Assembly (NCBI GenBank): GCA_043818355.1
Contig: JBDRFX010000009.1
Span: 1-12,778, forward strand
Length of the DNA stretch: 12,778 bases
Direction of reading: 5' to 3'
Origin: JAHJCL01 sp043818355
GTDB lineage: Bacteria; Patescibacteriota; Minisyncoccia; Minisyncoccales; DG-74-3
The translations under genes were made by a program, and so were the position numbers. Of this stretch, positions 6,082 through 12,778 are shown in pieces; the stretch's first letter is position 1, and every line of letters begins with the position of its first letter. Below the pieces are notes generated by a model. The model searched no databases. It had not been told where the DNA came from and saw only the letters and a program-made list of their open reading frames with translations.

Positions 6082-6109
6082 AAAAAAACCGCCTAATTAG
6101 GCTGTTTTT
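6082..6109. terminator. Bidirectional intrinsic terminator between convergent genes
   Basis: The stem gccta (6091-6095) and taggc (6098-6102) is flanked by seven A residues (6082-6088) on one side and five T residues (6105-6109) on the other, with only a small mismatch between stem and tracts. It reads as stem plus U-tract in both directions. It serves the plus-strand LTD-like gene and the minus-strand giant gene, whose stop is about 50 nt away. The loop is tight and the stem short, so efficiency is uncertain. Confidence 0.7.
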
Positions 6110-6117
6110 CTTGTCTA

Positions 6118-6134
6118 GAGGAACTTAATTCCTC
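6118..6134 (-). terminator. Second hairpin downstream of the giant gene
   Basis: Arms gaggaa (6118-6123) and ttcctc (6129-6134) pair perfectly around a cttaa loop. It lies between the giant gene's stop (6157) and the T-tract terminator. It is probably a 3'-end stabilising stem; no T-run of its own is visible. Confidence 0.4.
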
Positions 6135-6156
6135 CGTGGAAGCTATCTCGTAAGAA

Positions 6157-9100
6157 TTATTGACATGAAATTGATAATTCTGGATCTGATTTTAATGCTT
6201 CGCAATTCTCCCCTCCTGTCTTCCAATAAATATCTCTATTCTTGTTATTGCTGAAATAATAATTATCCAATTGTATAGATGATGTATTTTCAATTTTTAA
6301 ACCAACAGTATTTCCCTCAAAACTACAATTCTGCATAACAGAACTGGAGTTGTCTAACAAAAGACCAAATACGCCATTGCGCGAAAAATAAACGTTATCA
6401 AAATTCACTACACTTTGATCTACAAAAACTCCTGCGTCCGTTGAACAACAACCGGCGTGCTCAATCAAAACATATGTTAAAACAGAATTTTGACTCTCTG
6501 GATAAAAATATACTGTTTTCCATGAAGAACCCTGATAATCAGTAAAAATAATTTGTTTCTCGGAGGTTCCTATGGCCGATAGCGTCCCCCTAATCAATAA
6601 ACTTGCCCCACTGTTAAATTTTAAATTCAGTCCTGGCTCAATTGAGAAAGTAACATCTTCGGCAACAAAGAGATTGCCATTGACCAAATAATCCAAAGTA
6701 GAATTAGATGGCGATAAAACGCTATCTTCTGTAATATTTCCAGAAATAGATATGACGTTAAAATCATTATTATCCCCTTGATTATCAACAAAAACTGGCA
6801 ATGCGGCATTAACATTTGTAATCCAAATAGGATATTTGTTATATTCAAAATTATTATTCTCAATTATTGGCTTAGAACCAGATTCAATATAAATACCGTA
6901 TTTATTCTGATCCATAAAAGAATTCTGCACCGTTGTAGAACCTCCATCTATAGAAACGCCAATTCCGTTTGTGCTCTTTCCGGGACCAGAAATATTTATA
7001 TTGTCCAATAAAGAATTCGAGTTAACGAGCCCGATTCCTTTCAAGTAATAATTACTTAAAGAAAAATTACTAATTGCCACATCAGAATTATCAACAAAAA
7101 CAGCGTGATAGGCAGTATCCATATGAGAGCCAGCAATCTTATCAACTTCTACCCAACTAAGCTCAGAATCAACGCTAGTAGGCTCAAAATACATAGTTTC
7201 CCAATAATTAGCACCTATGGCTGTAAAAATAATTTTATTAGCTTCTTCTCCTATGGCTTTCAAAGTACCCCTTATTATCAATGAGCAAGATGTATTAAAT
7301 TTTATGATAACGCCAGGTTCAATTCTCAAAGTCTTCCCCACTGGAATTATTAAATTCCAATTAGATATATAGGGACTACCTAGATATGTAAGCGTTACTT
7401 CTTCTAGATTACTTAATCTAAAATCTCCCGCGCCTCCTACTATCTCAGTAGAACTCTTAGAAACACTATTTTCTTGCCCTGGCGTTCCATAAATAAAATA
7501 ACCGTTACTATCTAGTCCATTTTGATTGATAATATTATTATTGGCCCAATTATCATGAGAACCAGAAGCATTGGCTACTATTCTTTCCATAGACATATTA
7601 ATATCATTATCTCCAGCAAACCAACCTTCAAAACAATCTATTAAATCTATTGCGTTACCGTATGGATCTAAAAGCTCTAATCTCTCGCCATCATTTCCTA
7701 AAGCACCAGTATAAGTTAAGTCAGCCAAAACATCTGAAATTGTATTATTATCTGTTCTTTCTAAAAGAAAATATGAATTAGCCATAATAACATCAGAAAA
7801 TTCGATATCTATATCTTCATCATCTGATTTTAATTTCCAACCAGCTAAATCAATATCTTCATTGGTATTATTATACAGCTCTATCCATTCATCTGAATAG
7901 TTGGCCTCTGTTCCCATCCAAGCTATTTCATTAATCACTACTGAAAACATAGGAAAGGGCAAACTAATTATAGTTGAAGTTTCTTGCCAATTATTTTCAT
8001 TTCCGACTTGATCTTTGGCCTTAACTTGAAAATAATAAGTTTTATTATCTTCTCCTATAAAGTTATATTGAGTTTCTAAATTATATTCATTTTCTGAAGG
8101 CCAATAAGTCCAATCTATTCCATCTTCAGAATATCTAAATTGAAAACCGTCTATTCCGCTCGCAACATCTTCTCCTGACCAAGAAACAAAAAAAGAAAGA
8201 GAGTGTTCAAATTCTGGAAGTTCATTTATAACAATAATTGGTAACTGAGTATCTAATATTAAATTAAGCGTTGTTGATTGGCTTTCGTTCCCTGCTTCAT
8301 CTTTAGCTTTAATCTCAATGGAATTTTGTCCTTCTTGAAGTTCAATCTCTAGCTCCCAACTTCCCTCTTCATCTGCCCTAACCTCTAAAAGGGAAGCTAA
8401 AACTAAAGCATTAGCTTCGGTTTTACCAACTAAGGTTATATTGGAAGTATTAAAAGCTTGATTATTCTGAGGAGAAATAATCTGCGGAGAATTAGGCAAA
8501 ATTGTATCTTCTAATAAATTAAGAACAATTCCAAATTCTTTTGAGCCACCGTTAGAAGAAATTTGAATTTGAGTTTGGAATTGAGCTGCCTCTAAGCCCG
8601 AAATATCTACTGAAACTGAAACATCAAAGGGAGCTTCCCCAGAAATTGGATCTATATTCAGCCAATCAACTTCTGGTACATTGGTTTCCCAATTCAAATC
8701 TCCAAAACCAATATTGCCAACTGTTAAATTCAGCGATTCTGGATTGCCCCCATATTCAGTTGCTGTAAATCCCAAACTTTCAGGCGTAATTTGTAAAATC
8801 GGCTCAAGAATTTGAGTTGTAATTTCATCTGTCCAATCACCTATATTTCCGATATTATCTTTTGCTCTAATTTTAAAATAATAACTATGACCATTTTGAC
8901 CAAAAAATTGATAACTCTTATTAGAAATCACTTGCCAATCTTCTGTTTCTGCTTCTGTTTCTTCTCTAAATTTAAAATGATATTCTAAAATGCCAGAAAG
9001 CGTATCTTCTCCTAACCAACTAACATTAAAATCAGTCGAACTTTGAATAAAATTTAAACTATTAAATTGAACAAATGGAGAAGTAGTATCTAAAGTAATT

Positions 9101-12093
9101 AAATCTGAGATTTTTGAACTGATATTTTCACCTTCATCTTTAATCCAAAGATAAACTGTCTTTTGACCATCTTCTTCAGATAAAGTGAATTCTAATGGTT
9201 TTTCGTTTTGCCAAGACGACTCAATATTTTCTATCTCTATTTCATTCTCTGATAAAAGCCATGAAGTAGCTTCTTCGTCATTAGTAATGGTCAATTTGAC
9301 CATTCTTTCATTGGTATAAAAAAAAGAATTTGTATCTAAATCAACTAATGACAAAGAAGGATTTTCAATAGAAATATCAATTGTCCAAGAATATTGAACA
9401 GGCAATATTTCTAAATTTCCAGCTAAATCTGTTGCTCTAACTAAAAAATTATGTTCCCCTTCAATTAAATTTTCATAGATTTTTGGAGATTGGCAATTCT
9501 CCCAATCTTGCTCGTCTAATTTACATTCAAAAGTAGAACTTTGTTCGTTGGAAGAAAACGTAAAATTAGCTTGATTTTGGTTGGTTAAAATGGGAAAACT
9601 AGATAAAATTTCGGTTTGAGGAGGAGTGGTATCAATCTGCCATTGATGTTGAGCCGGGGTGAAATCAATATTCTGACTAATATCTGTTGCTCTAACTAAA
9701 AAATTATGTTCACCCTCGGATAAGTTATTATAAATTTTAGGAGATTCACAATTTTCCCAATTTTGTTCATCTAATTTACATTCAAAAATAAAAATCTCTT
9801 TGTCGGAAGAGAAAATAAAAATAAATTCTATTAGATTAATCAAACTAAGCGGATTGTTATCAATAAATGTTTGTGGCGCAATAATATCTCTAAATGTATC
9901 ATTTTGAGCTTTGGGAGTAGAGATTTGTAGCTCGAAATCTTGGCCATTATCATCTGTGTCTTGATAACTTAATAATCCACTATTCCATTTTCTTCCTATC
10001 GTTTGTTCATTCTCTGGATTTTGTGGAAAAACACTATTCTCCACAAAAGGATTATTGTGGTCAACTCCCCAAGCTATCATATCAACAATATTTTTATTAT
10101 TATCGAAAAGAGCAATGCTATTGTTCGAACTAATATAAGCCGAACTGTATAACTCTGCCCCTATTGTTTGATAATAATTATCTTTAGAGCTAGCCCAGAT
10201 AAGATAATTTTTAGATGGAATAACAATTCCCGCAGAAAAAAGCCTAATAGAATATTCTGAACCACTTTCAGTCTTTTTCTTTAATTGATAACCATCAAGA
10301 TCAACTGTCTGATTAGAAGGATTATAAAGCTCAATAAAATCATTACTTCCTTCAATTTGAATTTCTGTAATCAAAATTTTAGGCTGAGAGAGTGAAGGCA
10401 GAGATGACGATTGGACACTTGAGCCACCACCAGAATTGACACTTGGGATTACAGTTTGCCCAGTACTATTATTACTTTTAGGAGTACCACCAACATTATT
10501 ACTAGTTTGCCATGCTAAATTATCTTTTCTTTCCATGGTTCTTTTAGAAGAATTTTCTCCTTCTGGCCAACCAGAAATTGCTTCAATTTTATCTTGAAGA
10601 TTACAATTATTATCGAAAAGATAAAGACTTTCAGATGTATTACTAAGTGATCCAGTATAAATTAAATCCGCTGTTATTCTAGACACGGAATCGTCATTAG
10701 TTCTTTCTAACAAATAAAAGTCGTTGCTGACGATTGAACTTCTGTCAAAAAATATCTTAATGTTTTGATCTTTGTCTAAAAGTTGCCAACCAGTCAAATC
10801 AATTGTACTTCCAGAAATATTTTTAAGCTCAATCCATTCATCTGATGAACTTGTTGTTGTCCCCATCCAGGCAATTTCATTAAAAATAACTTTATCGCTA
10901 AGTGGATAATCCCCTATCTTTTTCTGGCAAATTATTATTTCTTGTTTCTTATCTTTTGTCTTAATTTCTTCTTTTTCTACTTTTTTCACTTCTTCCTTTT
11001 CTTCTTCTTTCTTTTCTGTTTCTTCGTTCTTTTCGTCTGATTCGAATTTTTCCTCTTCAACAACTTTCTTTTTTTCAATTATCTTATCAACACTAATCTC
11101 TTTTGTTTCGGGTAAACTTAGTTTTTCTTGTTCTTGAGATGTTTCCTTTTTTTCATCCAATACGGTTATATTTATTTCTGCTTTTTGCTTTTCAAATTTT
11201 GTGAATAGAGTATCTTTCAATTCTATCAATCTTTCTGCTATAAAGTCATATAACTTGGATGGAATTCCAGTTCTATCCATCACAAACTGTTTAACTTTTT
11301 GTTTTATTTTTTCAAAAAAACTTACTGATTTACCTGTTTCATAATCTGGAATTTCTTCTGTAAAAGAAATATCAACATCTATTGTTTTGTTCCAAACAAA
11401 TGTGCCAAAAGCGCCTTGTTCAATATTTCCCTTAATTCTAATAATAAAAGGCTCTACATGTGTATTGCCTTTCGATCTCCAATCCGAAAACTCCCAACAA
11501 GGCTTTCCTATGCTTATAACCGCAGTGCCAGCGCTTTCTGGTTCTATCTTGTCTTGTGATAAAAATTCAATTAAAACCTCTCCTGACTTTTCGGTTAATG
11601 GCTTATAAATAATATTGTAATGATAAATTGGATTTTGTAATTTACCTCTATAAGAAAGAAAAGAGTCCTTTATATTGCCTGTTGCAACTTTTATTTCTTT
11701 TTGTAAAAACCAATCTGTTACATCTTCAACTGCTTCATTAACAGTAATTTTTTCTATTTTATTGATTATTGCCAATGCATCTGTTTCTGGAGACATTAAA
11801 AACAAAGCTGTTTTAACCAAGCCACTTAAGGCCTCTTTTGACAAATTAAAAACAAAATCTACTTGTTCTCTTTTGATGGAGCTTTGAATCAAGAACAAAG
11901 CCGCTTGTTCCTCTGGCTTAGAAAAATTTCCCGAAGCGGTTAGATCTATCCATTTGTTCGCTATTCTCTGCTTTGTTGAAGTTAATAGACTTAATGATTC
12001 CTCTTTAGAAATCTGGATTTTAGCTGAAACTGCTCCTGTATAAAAAAATGCGCTAAAAAAAATTAAACCCGAAAAGAGCAATACTTTTTTCAC
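6157..12093 (-). CDS. Giant secreted multidomain surface protein (three lamin-tail domains, Ig/FN3-like, BACON-like, beta-helix)
   Basis: The start is GTG at 12093 (not ATG), followed at once by a signal peptide (MKKVLLFSG..., cleavage near VSA|KI at 24). No Shine-Dalgarno sequence is visible. Domain order by residue: 25-311, a unique helical/beta region I cannot assign; 312-388, Glu/Lys-rich low complexity; 402-535, LTD1 (VIFNEIAWMG..SDEWIEL); 541-571, Ser/Gly linker; 572-731, LTD2; about 735-912, two Ig-like repeats with FECKLDEQxWENC..SPK.Y; 918-1012, Ig-like; about 1013-1098, FN3-like with SWLGED; 1099-1196, BACON-like; 1197-1283, Ig-like; 1284-1383, FN3-like with SWSGED; 1385-1540, LTD3; about 1570-1978, two parallel beta-helix halves, each with a (L/I)IRGTL.AIG turn (1611 and 1838). 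No LPXTG, C-terminal membrane span or sorting domain is visible. A role as an adhesin or a carbohydrate-contacting surface protein is inferred. It follows a membrane-anchored small protein by 14 nt, so the two are probably co-transcribed. Confidence 0.9.
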   Translation of the reverse strand: MKKVLLFSGLIFFSAFFYTGAVSAKIQISKEESLSLLTSTKQRIANKWIDLTASGNFSKPEEQAALFLIQSSIKREQVDFVFNLSKEALSGLVKTALFLMSPETDALAIINKIEKITVNEAVEDVTDWFLQKEIKVATGNIKDSFLSYRGKLQNPIYHYNIIYKPLTEKSGEVLIEFLSQDKIEPESAGTAVISIGKPCWEFSDWRSKGNTHVEPFIIRIKGNIEQGAFGTFVWNKTIDVDISFTEEIPDYETGKSVSFFEKIKQKVKQFVMDRTGIPSKLYDFIAERLIELKDTLFTKFEKQKAEINITVLDEKKETSQEQEKLSLPETKEISVDKIIEKKKVVEEEKFESDEKNEETEKKEEEKEEVKKVEKEEIKTKDKKQEIIICQKKIGDYPLSDKVIFNEIAWMGTTTSSSDEWIELKNISGSTIDLTGWQLLDKDQNIKIFFDRSSIVSNDFYLLERTNDDSVSRITADLIYTGSLSNTSESLYLFDNNCNLQDKIEAISGWPEGENSSKRTMERKDNLAWQTSNNVGGTPKSNNSTGQTVIPSVNSGGGSSVQSSSLPSLSQPKILITEIQIEGSNDFIELYNPSNQTVDLDGYQLKKKTESGSEYSIRLFSAGIVIPSKNYLIWASSKDNYYQTIGAELYSSAYISSNNSIALFDNNKNIVDMIAWGVDHNNPFVENSVFPQNPENEQTIGRKWNSGLLSYQDTDDNGQDFELQISTPKAQNDTFRDIIAPQTFIDNNPLSLINLIEFIFIFSSDKEIFIFECKLDEQNWENCESPKIYNNLSEGEHNFLVRATDISQNIDFTPAQHQWQIDTTPPQTEILSSFPILTNQNQANFTFSSNEQSSTFECKLDEQDWENCQSPKIYENLIEGEHNFLVRATDLAGNLEILPVQYSWTIDISIENPSLSLVDLDTNSFFYTNERMVKLTITNDEEATSWLLSENEIEIENIESSWQNEKPLEFTLSEEDGQKTVYLWIKDEGENISSKISDLITLDTTSPFVQFNSLNFIQSSTDFNVSWLGEDTLSGILEYHFKFREETEAETEDWQVISNKSYQFFGQNGHSYYFKIRAKDNIGNIGDWTDEITTQILEPILQITPESLGFTATEYGGNPESLNLTVGNIGFGDLNWETNVPEVDWLNIDPISGEAPFDVSVSVDISGLEAAQFQTQIQISSNGGSKEFGIVLNLLEDTILPNSPQIISPQNNQAFNTSNITLVGKTEANALVLASLLEVRADEEGSWELEIELQEGQNSIEIKAKDEAGNESQSTTLNLILDTQLPIIVINELPEFEHSLSFFVSWSGEDVASGIDGFQFRYSEDGIDWTYWPSENEYNLETQYNFIGEDNKTYYFQVKAKDQVGNENNWQETSTIISLPFPMFSVVINEIAWMGTEANYSDEWIELYNNTNEDIDLAGWKLKSDDEDIDIEFSDVIMANSYFLLERTDNNTISDVLADLTYTGALGNDGERLELLDPYGNAIDLIDCFEGWFAGDNDINMSMERIVANASGSHDNWANNNIINQNGLDSNGYFIYGTPGQENSVSKSSTEIVGGAGDFRLSNLEEVTLTYLGSPYISNWNLIIPVGKTLRIEPGVIIKFNTSCSLIIRGTLKAIGEEANKIIFTAIGANYWETMYFEPTSVDSELSWVEVDKIAGSHMDTAYHAVFVDNSDVAISNFSLSNYYLKGIGLVNSNSLLDNINISGPGKSTNGIGVSIDGGSTTVQNSFMDQNKYGIYIESGSKPIIENNNFEYNKYPIWITNVNAALPVFVDNQGDNNDFNVISISGNITEDSVLSPSNSTLDYLVNGNLFVAEDVTFSIEPGLNLKFNSGASLLIRGTLSAIGTSEKQIIFTDYQGSSWKTVYFYPESQNSVLTYVLIEHAGCCSTDAGVFVDQSVVNFDNVYFSRNGVFGLLLDNSSSVMQNCSFEGNTVGLKIENTSSIQLDNYYFSNNKNRDIYWKTGGENCEALKSDPELSISCQ
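9427..9786 (-). repeat. Duplicated Ig-like module (255-bp period) within the giant gene
   Basis: A 30-nt exact match at 9427-9456 and 9682-9711, exactly 255 bp apart, marks two copies of an 85-residue Ig-like module. Each copy carries a Cys pair ten residues apart around KLDEQ.WEN (Phe 770 and Phe 855 precede the first Cys). The high DNA identity in an otherwise divergent domain chain points to a recent tandem duplication or gene conversion. Confidence 0.85.
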
Positions 12094-12107
12094 TATTTTA
12101 ATAAAAG

Positions 12108-12731
12108 TTAATTAATTTTTATTGTTTTTGAAAAAATATTGAATTCTTCTTCACATCTTTCCTCCTCAAAAAAAGCATAACTAAGAGATATCTCGTAAAA
12201 CTTGCTGTTATTTGGAATGCTTAATCCAATCTCGCATTTTGTAAAAGCGTCTCCAATCAAACAAATTTTATATCTCAAACTAGACTTACCAGAAATTTGA
12301 ACTGTCTCAATATTTTTTAAATTGGACTCTGCCCAGCTTTCTCTCAATACCTTTTCTATCGTGTTAATGTTCGTTTTTACATCGCTTGCGGAGACAGATA
12401 TTGCGCATCCACTTTCTATTAAATAGCTTGGCGAACCAATTTTCATATCGGCACTATGAAAACTTATATACGGCATATAAAAATCTTCTTTCTCTTGGAC
12501 AATCCATTTATCGGGTATTTCGAAATCTAGTTCCATTTTTTCGTTATAAACAATTCTTTTATTGTCCAAGTCTTTGACAATATAATCTTCATATAGACTT
12601 TTGTTTGCTGTATCCCAATCTTTTGGTGGCGTTTCTTGATTTTCTTGCCATAAAAAAACTCCTCCGACTGAGAGAAGCACAAATAAAAAACCAAATAAAA
12701 TCTTAAATTTTTTAGACATATTTTTTAACAT
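12108..12731 (-). CDS. Membrane-anchored PsbP-like protein
   Basis: This 207-residue protein has a signal anchor at about residues 10-28 (FKILFGFLFVLLSVGGVFLW) with no lipobox cysteine, so the C-terminal part is probably exported and tethered. Residues about 66-207 follow the pattern of PsbP/Mog1-like alpha-beta domains: LDFEIPDKWIV, SFHS, CAISVSASD, a helix INTIEKVLRESWAES, SGKSSLRYK, YEISLSYA and a final F..FSKTIKI. That assignment rests on pattern recognition. Cysteines at 109, 157, 166 and 193 could form disulfides. The start may be ATG 12731 or codon 5 (12719, MSKKFK); neither has a Shine-Dalgarno sequence. Only 14 nt separate it from the giant surface protein, suggesting an operon and a possible role in that protein's assembly or anchoring; this is inference. 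Confidence 0.8.
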   Translation of the reverse strand: MLKNMSKKFKILFGFLFVLLSVGGVFLWQENQETPPKDWDTANKSLYEDYIVKDLDNKRIVYNEKMELDFEIPDKWIVQEKEDFYMPYISFHSADMKIGSPSYLIESGCAISVSASDVKTNINTIEKVLRESWAESNLKNIETVQISGKSSLRYKICLIGDAFTKCEIGLSIPNNSKFYEISLSYAFFEEERCEEEFNIFSKTIKIN

Positions 12732-12745
12732 AATGATAATAATCT

Positions 12746-12774
12746 ATTGTACAAATTGCCCAAAACAAAAACAA
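12746..12774 (-). promoter_or_regulatory. Candidate promoter of the PsbP-like/giant-protein operon
   Basis: On the minus strand TTGTTT (12774-12769), 17 nt, then TACAAT (12751-12746, 5/6). The expected transcription start lies about eight bases before ATG 12731, so the leader would be very short. The -35 is poor. No other promoter is apparent for the giant gene. Confidence 0.4.
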
Positions 12775-12778
12775 CCAC

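Noticed and set aside
6157..6400. C-terminal cell-wall sorting or secretion signal on the giant protein
   Set aside because: The last residues show no LPXTG, no hydrophobic tail and no type IX-like domain; the chain ends in beta-helix with a short Cys-containing tail.
6627..7011. Short frames on both strands within the beta-helix part of the giant gene
   Set aside because: The giant frame is unbroken and its repeated turn motifs continue through this stretch.
1..12778. Recoded TGA (glycine) as in Gracilibacteria or SR1
   Set aside because: All genes read through without in-frame TGA and close with TAA or TAG, so nothing calls for recoding.

Overview
The window looks like a piece of a Patescibacteria (CPR) genome, most likely a Parcubacteria-type lineage. 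This rests on recognition, not on a search. The DNA is AT-rich. The genes are short cytoplasmic regulators and long secreted proteins built from lamin-tail (LTD), Ig/FN3-like and beta-helix modules. The peptidoglycan-binding/S-layer-like protein, the DUF5667 protein beside an ECF sigma factor, and the N-terminal motif of the winged-helix protein are all types I associate with CPR genomes. Stops are TAA and TAG and no in-frame TGA needs to be read as glycine, so the Gracilibacteria/SR1 code is not used. I see no tRNA, rRNA, CRISPR array, transposase or phage gene.

Layout. On the minus strand, read from about 4.7 kb down to 1, four genes form a regulatory block facing a surface-protein gene: a winged-helix (DeoR-like) protein (4631-4026), an ECF sigma factor (3986-3474), a single-span DUF5667 membrane protein that is probably its anti-sigma factor (3430-2714), and a 173-nt spacer with two inverted repeats. 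Then comes a large secreted S-layer-like protein starting at 2540 and running off the left edge. Divergent from the regulator, a plus-strand gene (4756-6042) encodes a secreted, cysteine-rich LTD-like protein. It ends at a bidirectional terminator (about 6082-6109). Convergent to it is a two-gene minus-strand operon: a 207-aa membrane-anchored PsbP-like protein (12731-12108), then 14 nt later a 1978-residue secreted protein (12093-6157). The latter has three LTDs, several Ig/FN3-like domains, a BACON-like domain and a two-part parallel beta-helix.

How it may work together (inference). The window is dedicated to the cell surface. Three secreted adhesin or S-layer-like proteins sit around one sigma/anti-sigma pair. 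A membrane-held anti-sigma factor next to an ECF sigma factor and directly upstream of an S-layer-like gene suggests envelope-responsive control of the surface layer. The sigma promoter carries three copies of the 7-mer TGTCCTA/TAGGACA around its -10 box, a fourth copy lies inside the sigma gene, and a related GTCCT-AAA-AGGAC palindrome lies at the start of the divergent surface-protein gene. A shared regulator, perhaps the adjacent winged-helix protein, could bind them. Most genes lack a Shine-Dalgarno sequence and have a -10-like box very close to the start codon, suggesting short-leader or leaderless mRNAs. The anti-sigma gene is the exception, with a strong AAAGGAGA.
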